33,691 bases of DNA from Conoideocrella luteorostrata (GCA_032433595.1 JASWJB010000397.1:1-33691), one strand, 5' to 3'; shown: positions 20,953 through 31,626, counted from the stretch's first letter. The notes: a model not told the origin generated them from the sequence alone. Numbers and translations are program-made.

Positions 20953-21847
20953 AGAAACGAGATGCTATAGAAAAGCAGCGGCAGTTTGTTGTGTTATGAG
21001 CATTCAAGAGCAGTTTGGCAATGGGAACCGGCAGCGATGGAAGGATTCTGTAGGATTCACTGGGGTTGGGGCTCTGGTATTGATGTTGAGTGCACAATGC
21101 AGAGGGTTCTGTATTTAATGATATTTATGAAAGAAGAAGAAGAACAGACGGAGGGGCCTGACAATGCATTATAAATAAGGAGCATATCAGGGTGGCTACG
21201 TGACCAAGGCACGTGGCTTAAGTGCGCGCTTGTGTCGGAAGCGACAGCCTGGAATTGAAAGTTCTGCTAAGCATGAAGATGATTAGTTGTCTTCATTCTG
21301 ACTTTTTCAATTCCTTCAACAATGCCTCTTTTTATAACTGCTTACTGCCTCTTCTACACTGCCCCGTTATCTGAGACACAGCCCCCTTATCGGACTGTTG
21401 GAATATCTGAAGAACGTGCCAAGTCACATGCTTTGTTGGGCCTGATTTCCCTGTTTTCTTTCCGCCTTAGAGTTGAGAGATTGAATTTATTGCTTTTGCA
21501 CTTCGCCTTTTGGTATCAATGCCACAAGAAATCCCCCCTCCCACCCCTGTGAAACCTACACCGACATGTTGCTAGTCAACAGCTATTTTCGGCACTGATC
21601 TTCCTGACAGGCCAGTCTCATCTCAACATCAGAGTCGCCCCACTTGTGCTTCCCCTTCAGCAGAATTCACAGTCTACTGCAGGTCTCATGATCACGCAGA
21701 GTAATAAATATTACGATGCCATCCACTGACTAGTTATTGGAATAAAAGGAATTAGGGCTATAATGCTGCAGTTCTTAAGCTTACTAATATTGGTTAAAAA
21801 AACATAGCGCTTCCAATGATAATTAGTAGCTATTGTGACTGGTGTAA
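20953..21847. other. Intergenic stretch between convergent factors B and C
   Basis: The first part is the likely 3' end of factor B. A 76-codon frame at 21322-21552 matches nothing and is judged spurious. Confidence 0.4.
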
Positions 21848-22040
21848 ATTGCCCCGTGTCCCAGGTTATCGTGTATTTCCGTAAATTCCGTTGTCCCCCT
21901 TAAAGCATGTATTTCCGACATTTCCTGTCAGTCAGAATAGCTAGAATTCATCTATAAGAAGAGGTCTAATTCCTCGTCAGATTAGGAAGAATACACTAAC
22001 AATTCCGCTTATCAGATACCCATAGCTGCTCACTGGTGAT
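21848..22040 (+). repeat. Dispersed repeat family R4, diverged copy
   Basis: From ATTGCCCCGTG to CCATAGCTGCTCAC it follows the same order of blocks as the tandem copies at 29027-29362, for example TAATTCCTCGTCAG, AATTCCGCTTATCAGATA and ATAGCTGCTCAC. It lies just past the end of factor C. Confidence 0.5.
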
Positions 22041-22102
22041 GCCCCGTGTTCCATGTATGTGTATGGATAGCTGTAGGGCTTCGATTTGTAGATTTGTTAG
22101 AG

Positions 22103-24507
22103 CTAAACTTGAAATTCTTGTGCATCCATTGATTTGTCCTCTGTGTTTAAGTGAGCGTAATTCTCCACTAAGTTTTTTAAAATTTGGGAATCTAGATCCT
22201 CCTTCTTTTTTACAATGCTCACTGGCCAGTGACTCCTAACAGTTTGCATCTTATCTCGTTTCTCTTCAGCTGCCTCGTCTTCTAGGTCTACCGTGTCTTT
22301 CAACAGGGCAACTTCTTGCTGGCGCATCCGCCCGCGGATGACCCGAAACAGCGCCTCACTTAAATAATGGTTGCGGCGCTGACTATACAGCCCCTTTGCA
22401 ACTAGGATGAGTGTGGACCGCAAGGTCTTAAGCTGAGGTGCTGAGGTGCGCTCATTAATGGCCTCAATGCACTCACTACCGGCAAGCATGAGCGGTATAA
22501 CGATGAAGAGATCCATAGCGTCGAACCCATGGCGGAGATAGTAGAGTCGGATAAGGGTTTGTAGATATCGTTTGGCTTCTGCGATAATCCTTTGTGGAGA
22601 TGCTTCTTGGTTCGCTTTAGTGTCAAGCAAAGGCTCGTAAATCGCAAGTACTAAATAGTAGAAATACATGCTGCCATTGCCTGAAGTTAGTAAAATTTAA
22701 TCCCTGTTGATGTTGGTAGTGCATTCAGATTACTCTTTGTCTTGTTTCACGAATTTCAGGTACGGGTAATAGTTGGGATGCTTACTGAAGCTGCAGATGT
22801 CCAGGAAGTACAATAGTTTTCGGCTGAAGCTGGGCTGGTAAGCCATTGAACCATGCTGTCAATCGCGAAAGAATTTTGTTGGCTTTGGGGAGGCTCATCT
22901 CAGAACCCTTTGCATAGGCTTCTTGACAAAACTCATTCATAATGACCCTAAACTGAGACCTTGCATTCAAAACCTGACCAAAATACGACGGCGTGAGGCT
23001 GTGATTCGGTGGATAGTTGACCCATATTTCCCCATACCACTGTGCGTCTTCTGACGGATTTGGCAAGGGCCAATCTGGAGGCTCTTTAAGCAATGGAGAG
23101 AACATAAATGAGAAGCCGACAAGCCTATATATATATATATATATGTACCCAAAATAATCAGTAGCTGTACAAATCAAACAGTTCAAATCCACTTACGTTT
23201 CCCAATTATACAAGGCCCAGGCGGTGAATGCCCTACCATTGCGTGTTCGCTCACTTTGTTCCTTCACTGAGCTGTGGAAGAGGTGGAGATTATGGGCAAG
23301 GGCAATGGCATGCACCCTGTACGACTGTCCAATCTCATCTAGACCGCAAAGGTTGTGGAAAACATTAAAGATTATACCAGCCTGTATAGTGGTGAGACGC
23401 GGTTCTGTAGCCTCTAATTCCCAGAGCCGTTTTGCTTCGGCAACAAAGCGATATAAAAGCGTATGGGGGTTCCAATATTCGGCACGGTTCTGAAAACCTG
23501 GATAACAGACCTGGGACCGACGAGTCAGACAGAGCGATGAACTTTACCGTAATTGATATCAAGAGAATACTGTTGTACTTACACAAGAATAGCCAAGAAC
23601 GATATTGACAAGTAACGATGAACAAAAGTCTTGCCTCTGTGCAGCCATATCCTGCAAGAAATAATCTTTCTGAAACGCTGCGGTGAAGTGGTATTCACAG
23701 CGCAGAAACGCCTCCAAAAGATCTCGCATAAGCGCGTCATCATCGCAAACTGTGGTCCATAGCGACGGCTTTACAATGGACAGCTGAGCGTCGCAAACTC
23801 GTGCTGAATGGAATGGCATTAGGTAAAGATTTTGGTATTCAGAGCCCAAATTAGTAATCAAGCTAGAACTTGTGCCTCGCGAGTGGGTTTCGTAAAGTGA
23901 TGTCGCCTCGTAAACCATCGAATCCAGATATGGATTATTTGGAACGAATTCCTCGGGAATTTCTGGTAGGTATGGGAGTTCATAACGAAGCCGAGTTTCA
24001 GGCGAAACGGCCATCTGAAGCAAAACATTACCCACTTTAACGTGATTAAGAATCGTTAAGATATCGGTTCCGGATCTAATCCTCTCAAACACGTTCTGAG
24101 CCTCTTGACGTGGTAAGTTCTTCAACAACCCGATCAGTTCCTCATGAGCCGCCGATCGATGCTTTAAGTGATGGTATCGTCGCTTGAATGCCTGTGGTGG
24201 TGTTTCTCCTGGTTGCGTGACATAATGGCACGCAATACGCCGCGTCACGCAGCGGCGGCATGCAGGCCTTTCGCCAGAGCACTGACCGCAGAGTCCATAG
24301 CTAATTAGTATTTACTACACTTCGCACTTGAATGAAACAAAATACCTTGACCTTGATCTTGCGACACGTGTTGCAAGCTGCTGCCACTGGATTTGACTTT
24401 GCCGTTACTGTTGGTAGTGGTGGCCGCGGCGGCTGCGATTCTTTGATGGCTGCCGGCAACAAATAGCGCAAATGCTGAGCTTTGTCGTGTGTGGGTATCT
24501 CAGCCAT
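22103..24507 (-). CDS. C6 (Zn2Cys6) transcription factor C, five exons, 693 aa
   Basis: Exons on the minus strand: 24507-24346, 24281-23583, 23510-23197, 23124-22786, 22670-22103; introns of 64, 72, 72 and 115 bases, phases as in factors A and B. The zinc cluster is CX2CX6CX6CX2CX6C (Cys 45, 48, 55, 62, 65, 72; CNTCRKIKVK then CSGERPACRRC), again split before the third cysteine. The MHR shows LWTTVCDDDALMRDLLEAFL, CSSLLVNIVLGYSC, FVAEAKRLWELEA, AWALYNWET and LHMYFYYLVLAIYEPLL. The C-terminal 100 residues are charged and lack the MLQE motif of A and B, so it is the more distant relative. Intron 3 ends in a TA repeat in place of a pyrimidine tract. Start: the ATG at 24507; the frame runs nine bases further only to a TTG. 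Targets unknown. Confidence 0.87.
23125..23145. repeat. TA dinucleotide repeat at the acceptor of factor C intron 3
   Basis: About ten TA units form the last 20 or so bases of intron 3 (minus strand ...TATATATAG|G), taking the place of the usual pyrimidine tract. Length changes would act directly on the acceptor region. Confidence 0.8.
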
Positions 24508-24660
24508 GGAAGCCAACTCATGAGAAAGCTTCTCCTATCGGTCTTGTCTTATTAGAGGGGAAAGTGATGATAATGATGATGATGATGTCATCATTAATTG
24601 ATGACGAGAGAGGTTTGGCTCCAAAGCAGAGCCATAATTGTGGACATGAGCCTTGACGCC
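24508..24660 (-). promoter_or_regulatory. Factor C promoter with ATG-triplet run and CRE-like sites
   Basis: Directly upstream of the factor C start lies a GAT/ATG triplet run (about 24567-24587) leading into TGATGTCATCA (24583-24593), close to an ATF/CREB palindrome, and TTGATGACGAG shortly after. Similar TGACG sites precede factor A. Confidence 0.3.
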
Positions 24661-26139
24661 TGAAATGTGGGGCTACGCTCAATTAGTGATTTCACCAATC
24701 ACCGACGGGTTTTGTGGTCAAAGGGCCAAAGTTATGATGATTCATGCGGCGCGGACGTCACAACCACGCTCCCCCTCACCGGTTTTCCAGCGTGTTGGAA
24801 TATCCCCAATGGGTGCGCACTAAACATATGCTTAGTCACATGGCTCGCTGGCATGCTCATTAATGCTGCATCGTTAAGGCCCTCTTCTTCCTTCCCTTCT
24901 TAGAATAGACATTATTAAATAGAATTACTTACTTTGTCTTGTGCACTTTGAATCGATACCAGGGCTGCAATGTCTTTTGAAACCTACAGTGTCACAGGCT
25001 ATAATATACTCTAGTTGCGCCACTTTTTGTGCTGACTGTTATGAGCCCGGTTCACCCGAGTAGTACCTAGATATCACAGCCACTGCGCCCCACACCTTGC
25101 AACCAACCCAGTTCGATTCCCAGGGAAGGGCGCTAGCACGTTATCTAGCACCTTCAAGGATAGCAAATTTTCGGACTTTCAGGTACATCAAGAACAGCCC
25201 ACCGACCGGCTCGAGTCACAGAGGCAGAAGCCACCATTACAGCACTATGAGGGCATGAAGCGTACTGTATCAAAAATATTCATCTTGCGTTGTGCCGCCA
25301 TACGCCACACGCGGAACCCACGACACAGGCCGGGGGGGTTGTGACACAGGTTATAATACACAACAATTGCTGCGCAATTAGAGCATGTTCTTTTTGTGTT
25401 GACATACAGGGAGTTGAGATGCGCCGTAAAAAAAGAACTGAGCAAAACGCAGTTGCGAAACACCATATCAGATCCTGCCTGCAGCGTTCTATAATGCGGC
25501 TCCAAGTGGCCGCTTGAAAGAATATGGCGGGATTGGGGTGTATTTCTCTCCGTGCTGCGGGATGGCAACAAGAGCCAAAATCGACCCGCCAGATGTACCA
25601 TTAGTTTCTTTCTAGTGGTGACTTCGCATTCCATACGGAGTCGAAGTCACCAATGGTGTCTGGGGTTGTGCGGCGCCCCGTAATTGAGGCAAAATTAGCA
25701 GGCGCCGGATCTGGACGGCCTGCTGCCGTAGAAGAAAGAATTGTGTATTAATAAGTACATGCATTTCGCGGAATAAAAGTCCCCGGCAATGAATTGACGA
25801 GGGCATCATCCCATCTTCTGCAGCCGAAAGGTGATGTCGGGATAGCTGACCCTTAGCAATGACTGGCAAACTGGAATCTGGTTGCATCTTGCTCTCTCAC
25901 AACCACAAACCCGCGTCTCCCCTTTACCTAACCTAGTAAACATGGGTCTGGTCTTGGTTTTTAGCTGAACCTTTTCTTATAGTTGACTCCTGGCTAATAA
26001 TTTGAAGATTCCGATCATCACTTAAGTCCTATCAGATGATACCCACAACTATATAGGCCATTAGGCACATGAATCATGTCACAAAATTCAGTTAAAGGTG
26101 AAGCTCCACTCTACTAGCATAAATAATGCATTTATATAG
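24661..26139. other. Stretch without a supported gene
   Basis: A minus frame at 25245-25634 (129 codons) and one at 25612-25887 have no recognisable motif. A CAGTTCGATTCCCAGG near 25108 resembles a tRNA B box without the rest of a tRNA. Nothing else seen. Confidence 0.4.
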
Positions 26140-26290
26140 CCCGTGACAATCAGCTGGCCCAATTTTCCAGTGATTCTCCAATTATGACCATTTTACAGCC
26201 AAAGTGGTGGGAATAGTTGTGCCAATCATCTATTGGCAATTTTTACGGAGCCCGCTCCGACCGAAATAAATTTCCTTATCAACCAAGTGG
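26140..26290 (-). repeat. Dispersed repeat family R3, copy 3 (inverted)
   Basis: The reverse complement reads GATGATTGGCACAACTATTC, then CACTTTGGCTGTAAAATGG, close to the copy at 9955-10100; the CAGCTGATTG element also recurs in the same relative place. It is 16 kb away and inverted relative to the other two copies. Confidence 0.55.
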
Positions 26291-27574
26291 GGAGTCAGCG
26301 ACAGTTAGTGGAAAACCCTTCCGTTGCCCCCTTCACCCCCTCCTTTTGTTGAGACGGGAATTTCCTCTGATAGGATGATGCTAGATAGTATGCATTAAGT
26401 TTAATAGTGCTAGGAGACGCTAAAGGCAAGGAATAAAAGGCGTACCGTAGTCTCGGTGAAGCCGATGATACGTGGATTAGGTGCCTGAGGCAGGAAGAAA
26501 AGCAAGCATAAAAGCAGGCATTATGGAAGGAATTGGAAGGCAAACAAAAAAACCAATCAACATCGTCAGTCATCCATTTCATCATACAATTCACCTATTC
26601 TATTGAGTCCATCTATCTCTGCCGGTTTCTACTGCTGTTAAATTGCTCATGAGTGCTCATAACGAAACAAATTTGACCATACCAAAAAACCACTCGGCTT
26701 GGCCGGATAACGCAATGGCATAGTAACTAAAGAGGAGACTGTTGAGCCGCACCTCTAATGCAATCGGCTTATTGCGGTTATCACCTGAAGCTGACCAGTT
26801 CTTGTGTACCGACCAAAGTATGTACTTTCCGGAAGCCTGAGCAATGGTCTAAACCTCGCCTCAAAATTAAAACTTATATTGACAATAACTTCCTTTTTTT
26901 TGGGCAGCAACTTGTTAAGAAAAGGAAGCAAAACACTTGAAGAAGATCACGTTTAATGACTCGTTATGTCTCCTCGCATTAACGGTGATCATCCCCATAT
27001 ACATAACCGAGGAACAAACGGTGTAAAAAATTCACTTCGCCAGCTATACAATACTTGGGATGCTTTTTTGTACTATATTGGCACAATATACGACAAGCTC
27101 AATGGGCGATGAGTGGGGTTAAATGCTAGTCTAGTGGTAGACACTAATGGTAAAAAGTAAATGAAGGCAATATAGGAAGCCCGAGTCTGTTTTATGGAGC
27201 GATTTTGCGAGGATTGGACGGTGGCGTACTAGGGTTGATAAATAGAGGTTGCACGGAAATAATATAATAACATAGCATAATTTTATTTAAAGATATCTAG
27301 AGTGTGCTAATTATTCCCCCTCATTCTTTTTGTTTTTATTTAGTGAGATAATGATCGAATAACGGTTGTTCTCGCACATCTCCCTGTCTCTCAGATGTAG
27401 GTCCCACTCTCCTACCCTATGATGCTCTCTCGATTTATGTATATTACGGTATCCTAGATACTAACAGGTAGCCATGCTTGGAGAGTATAGTTGAGGGGTT
27501 TGTGTGATGGACGATATTGTACTGGCTTTTGTCTCGGGAATAGCATTCTTCAAGGCCCTTGGATTTAGCACACA
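26291..27574. other. AT-rich stretch without a supported gene
   Basis: Short frames only (26295-26594 minus, 26758-26940 plus), none with a family motif or plausible splice continuation. Confidence 0.4.
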
Positions 27575-27790
27575 TGTTGGAATTAGAAGGAAGGGGTCAA
27601 ATTCATGTGTATCTATGACATTGCTGAAGATGATGATGAAAGATGAAAGATAAAGAATTCCTTCTCTGTCAGACCCATCAGAATTCATCAATTTATATGT
27701 CTTCTTCCTGCCTGTGGAGCCTCCCGATTCCTTTGGGATCCTAGCGTCTTACGCCAATATTTGCCACCATAAGCATTACTGTAGCTATGT
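27575..27790 (+). repeat. Dispersed repeat family R2, copy 3
   Basis: It opens TGTTGGAATTAGAAGGA and continues with AGGGGTCAAATTCATGTGTA, CAGACCCATCAG, TTCTTCCTGCCTGTGGAGCC and TTTGCCACCATAAGC, matching the block order of copies 1 and 2 with more substitutions and small insertions. The TGTTGGAAT start suggests that the family may be an LTR. Confidence 0.55.
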
Positions 27791-29026
27791 TGCAGCTATT
27801 GCATAATCCAATAACACAACACAAAGCTGCTCGACAGCTATTCGCCGTTACTTCACTCAGGTTTCATGACATGGTCCGATCGACATATCAGCAAAAGCAC
27901 ATCCCACGTTCTTGAAGTCCTATGCAAGGGCCCAATACACCCCAGCCAGACGGCGAATAGAGCGTGATAAAACTCGTGGAACATGTAGTGTCTCAGGCCT
28001 AGCGTTGGTGATAACGGTAGCAAATGATCTATGGCGCCCTAAGACGGGGCGAGGAAGTAGTTCTGTCGTCATGCTATGTCACAACTGGGGTTCTGATATA
28101 GCAGAGTAAAGGGCAAGACATAGTAACGGGCTAGCACTCTATTATTAACGGTCTTAATTTCTAACCTTCATCCTAAAGATTTAGTCCTTTCTTCCTTACC
28201 TATGCTCGTCGCTACCCCGCAGTAAATAGTTTGCTCGCTGCATAATACTCTCCTCCAGTAGCCTTATGCGCATCACTAGTTGTACGACCCCGCGAGGGTT
28301 ATCGAAGGTCACCAAAGGTGGTGGTTTCTGACAGATCAGCAGTGCCCATGTCATAGAATGATTGCATCATGCACTTGAACCCGACCTTGTCCCAGGCCAT
28401 AATTTCCGATTTTTGATCTTAGTGCTCTTCCGATATACTTACAAAGCAGTGGAACAACTAATATCGGCGGTCTGTGTCAATTTGTTGCTACATTTGATGT
28501 CGGGGCTGCAATGGACGGAAATCCAAAAACAGCTGGTCAAAACAGCAAAATTGGGACGCATCGCACAAGCCACAGAGCATTTATACCTATTATGGAATCT
28601 TACATTTGCCTGGGCTATCAGATTACCAACAAAACACTATTACTGTATTCATGATTCAATAAGAATTAGAAAGAATGCAGCGAGTGCTATGTAATGGACT
28701 GGGAGTTATTGAGATGAGAGTGGCTCGTTCGGAAATTCCTGAGGCCTTGATTAGCTAGAATTGTGTGGTAGTGGAAGCAAGTGACACGATACCAAGGAAT
28801 GTAGGCCTAAGGCCACCAAATCCGAGTAAATATTCTGGCTGCTGAAGGAGACAGTGTCGATTAGCCGTCCTCTGTCGTTTGGCGAGCGGCTTGCGGCCGA
28901 CGGTGGGTGCTTGAATTACCCAATCTTTCAACCGAACGAACGACTACAATGCCCAAATCTGCGTCCTTTCCGGGGGAGAGGTAGAGATAGCTCTGCTGTG
29001 CCGCTGTCAAGAAGTATCCAATAACC
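27791..29026. other. Stretch without a supported gene
   Basis: A plus frame at 28362-28694 (110 codons, hydrophobic first half) matches nothing I recognise and has no supporting splice or promoter signals. Confidence 0.4.
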
Positions 29027-29207
29027 AATATTGTCCCGTGGCAAGGCTTATTAGATACAAGCTGAATGTATAGATAGAGTTAAAACATAAAGGAAGTCGA
29101 ATTCCTCAACAGAATAGCTAGAATACAAGGGCATTTCCACTGCTCAGATAAACCTTAGCTGTTCACTTCGTGACGTATTACCACGTGCAAGTAGACTGGT
29201 CGAGTCC
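29027..29207 (+). repeat. Repeat family R4, tandem copy 1
   Basis: From 29054 the block GATACAAGCTGAATGTAT to GGTCGAGTCC is repeated 154 bases later with about one change in ten. A further ATTGTCCCGTGGCAAGGC lead-in (29027-29053) is shared only with the distant copy at 21848. Confidence 0.7.
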
Positions 29208-29362
29208 GATACAAGCTGAATGTATGGATAGAGTTGAAGCATAAAGGAAGTCGAATTCCTCATCAGGATAGCTCGAATATAAGGAAAATTCCGCTGCTCA
29301 GATAAACCATAGCTGCTCACTCCGTGACATATTACCACATGCAAGTGGACTAGTCGAGTCCT
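29208..29362 (+). repeat. Repeat family R4, tandem copy 2
   Basis: Direct tandem partner of the copy starting at 29054, sharing GAAGTCGAATTCCTCA, TCCGCTGCTCAGATAAACC and ATAGCTGCTCACTCCGTGAC. The two differ mostly by transitions. Confidence 0.7.
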
Positions 29363-29415
29363 TCTGAGCAGGGCTAGCAACGCCGGTGGCTGGTGTAATT
29401 TGGCGGAACTCAAGA

Positions 29416-29958
29416 GCATTGGTATTCGGAGCAGTACTCCGTAATCAATTGTTCTTCGGAGCAGTACCCACTGCCGTGGCCGAATTTGGGAAGACAGTTT
29501 GCTTGCCACACCCCCACCGCAGAAAATACACGTAAGGTTCTGGCACAGAGTCCCTCACCACAACCCCTCTTGCGACAGACATGACGAATATTTTTCACAA
29601 CCCGAGCCGGGGCTGCTTGCGAGGCAGGCTAATTCGCTCAAAAACATTTACGAAGTGACTGTAAAGTCGAACGCAAGATGTAAGATCAGCCATATTGATA
29701 ATAGAATTCGAAGCTTTGAAGCTAAGACTGATGCAACTCGCGGCGTTGTTGATGGATTTGATGATATTGATTGGAGAAAGGAGAGCTGGGGCGAGAGGGG
29801 TTGCGTGTTCATCACATACTATATTTGTATGGAAAGGTGTGGGAGGGGGACGTGGCTGTATTGAATTGGGGGGGCCGCTGAAACACTGCTCCGAAGAACA
29901 ATTGACTACTACTCCGTACCCCGTACCCCGTACGGAGTGCTATTCCGAATACCAACGC
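29416..29958. mobile_element. Inverted-repeat element of about 540 bases
   Basis: The left arm (29416-29465; GCATTGGTATTCGGAGCAG through TTGTTCTTCGGAGCAGT) is matched by the reverse complement of the right arm (29883-29958), with a small insertion of CCCCGTA repeats in the right arm. The interior shows no intact transposase frame. The layout fits a MITE-like or internally deleted DNA transposon. ACTCCGTA-type sequence in both arms recurs as a palindrome 96 bases further on. Confidence 0.6.
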
Positions 29959-29963
29959 TCAAA

Positions 29964-30526
29964 GTCAGGTGTCGGCAAATTTTTTTTTTCCTTTGGGGCT
30001 GTTAGTTAGGCAATTGCGCCACCAAGGTCGGAGTGCAATCAAAGACAACTGAATACGGAGTACTCCGTAGTTGGGCTGCCAACTGGGCCAACCCCGGATC
30101 CTGGACCCGCGGCCAGGCCTCCACCTGCGCCAAGCAGCTGCCCCTGATCCTGCCTGTCCGACGTCGATTCTCCGCGTCGAGCTTCAAGTATCAAGCTGAA
30201 GTTATTATTAACCTGGGCAGATACTACACAGGTCCGCTTTTTTTTCCTTATATGGTTTCCACTTCTTGGCCAAATTTTTATAACTGTGCCAGACAATAAG
30301 GCTTGTCCTAAAATAGCAACTCGCGCGTGACTGCCAATGTTTACCCCTCCGGCGGTCCACATTTTAAACGAACCAACGAACATGGAGCCTTGTTCTTACC
30401 TCAACTCTATTGGGAATTTGGTAGATCGCCCATCATTCGATCAATAAAACCGGAGCGCGTGGGGTTCTGTATTTCCCTTCTTTTATTAGATCAGCCAGTT
30501 ATTGTTACTCTGACCAAAATTAAACG
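29964..30526. other. Short gene-free stretch with an ACGGAGTA palindrome
   Basis: A perfect 16-base palindrome TACGGAGTACTCCGTA sits at 30054-30069, related to the arms of the inverted-repeat element. A T run follows at about 30238. No gene seen. Confidence 0.5.
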
Positions 30527-30804
30527 ATGGGCACAACGCAAAACAAGGACATTCGTCGTAAGCCGCGGAAAAGGAGATGGTGTGCGAAAACCAGAACGGG
30601 CTGCATTAATTGCCGGTATATACTCGCTGAATACACCTTCACTGGCCACGGATTGGGTGTATTTTAACATTATTTCGCAGCATACGCCGCACTAGATGTG
30701 ATGAATCGAAGTTTTGGTGTCGAGAATACATAACGACAGGTCGAATGCGCGATGGTTACACTCACGAGCCTCCGATAATTGCAGAGACAGTTCTCCGGCA
30801 GTAG
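30527..30804 (+). pseudogene. Head of a decayed C6 transcription factor
   Basis: The ATG at 30527 opens a basic leader (DIRRKPRKRRWCAKTRTGC), the usual start of many C6 factors of the KxRTGCxNC type. A 65-base GT-AG intron (30616-30680) splits the cluster at the codon after the second cysteine; the second exon continues IRRTRCDESKFWC and then REYITTGRMRDGY. By alignment to the family the fifth cysteine is Tyr and the sixth is Arg, so the second metal half-site is incomplete. The frame stops at 30802-30804, and the open sequence after it (to about 30958) shows only weak resemblance to the family. It belongs to a different C6 subgroup from factors A-C, since its intron position differs. Confidence 0.6.
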
Positions 30805-31065
30805 CCCAATTGCGCTGTTGCTCCGCGCAATGTTGTGGCCAACTTTCGTCATCATCAAACCTTCTATTTTAAACTAGAGACTTGTGCGAGTTATCATCAG
30901 AGTTTAATCTACAGAGCGGCTAAATCCCCCTCCTTTCTCAGAGTCAGCCCTCGTTAATCGCACCATGGCTGCAAACCACACCAAATTAATCTTTTGACTG
31001 CGCCGAAGTTGACGGATTGGCCACGCAACGCGTCTAAAAGATGTCGATGCAGCGTCTTGCGCAGT
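30805..31065. other. Continuation of the C6 relic and spacer
   Basis: After the stop the same plus frame stays open for about 50 codons (to 30958), ending in TAA. It may be what is left of the linker region. The remainder holds nothing recognisable. Confidence 0.3.
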
Positions 31066-31440
31066 CTAAGAACTGCAGGCCGGATACCCATGCAGACAAG
31101 AACAGAAGCTTCTGCTCCGAAACATCTCCGCAAACAATATTAGATCGTGGCCGACCTGGAAAAATCCCAATGGATCCAAATCAATCCCCTTGGTGAAGGT
31201 AGAGCCGCCCACATTCGCCCACACTCGCTGGATAGTTGGGCCCTCGAAAATCCTATCGCAGCTACTAGACCTCCTCGACATTGGCTTCCACGGGCTCCTC
31301 GCACCCAGGGAGTTTGTTAACAGTGTTGACAATATCAGCAACGTAGAGTTTCTGTGCCACAGGATAATGGTCTTCAACAACAGCTCTCTTGCCCTCGTTG
31401 GCTCCGCCGCCTACCAATTTCCGCAACCGGTCTGCCACAG
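31066..31440 (-). pseudogene. Possible broken coding remnant of unknown family
   Basis: On the minus strand two adjacent frames have coding-like composition. One (about 31430 down to 31285) reads GGGANEGKRAVVEDHYPVAQ and on to LPGCEEPVEANVEEV before TAG. The other (about 31275 down to 31066) reads FEGPTIQRVWANVGGSTFT and LDPLGFFQVGHDLILFAEMF. They lie end to end and would join after a one-base shift, as in a frameshifted gene. I do not recognise the family. Confidence 0.3.
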
Positions 31441-31626
31441 ATCACGCCCACGTGACCTCGGCGTTGTAATTACTGTGAGTAGTAGTTAAAATTGCATCCC
31501 AGAGTTCTGCAGGGATTGAGTGGAGGACATGACTAGAAGGCTTCTATTAAAGATGGAGAAGACATCTATCTAAATAGCGGCAGGCAAACATACAGGGAAA
31601 GAAAACAAATAACCTAGCCGAAAACC

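Noticed and set aside
25040..25135. CAGTTCGATTCCCAGG resembling a tRNA T-loop
   Set aside because: The T-stem does not pair, and neither an A box nor an acceptor stem was found.
25245..25634. 129-codon minus-strand ORF
   Set aside because: No motif, no promoter and no splice continuation; cysteines are not in a known pattern.
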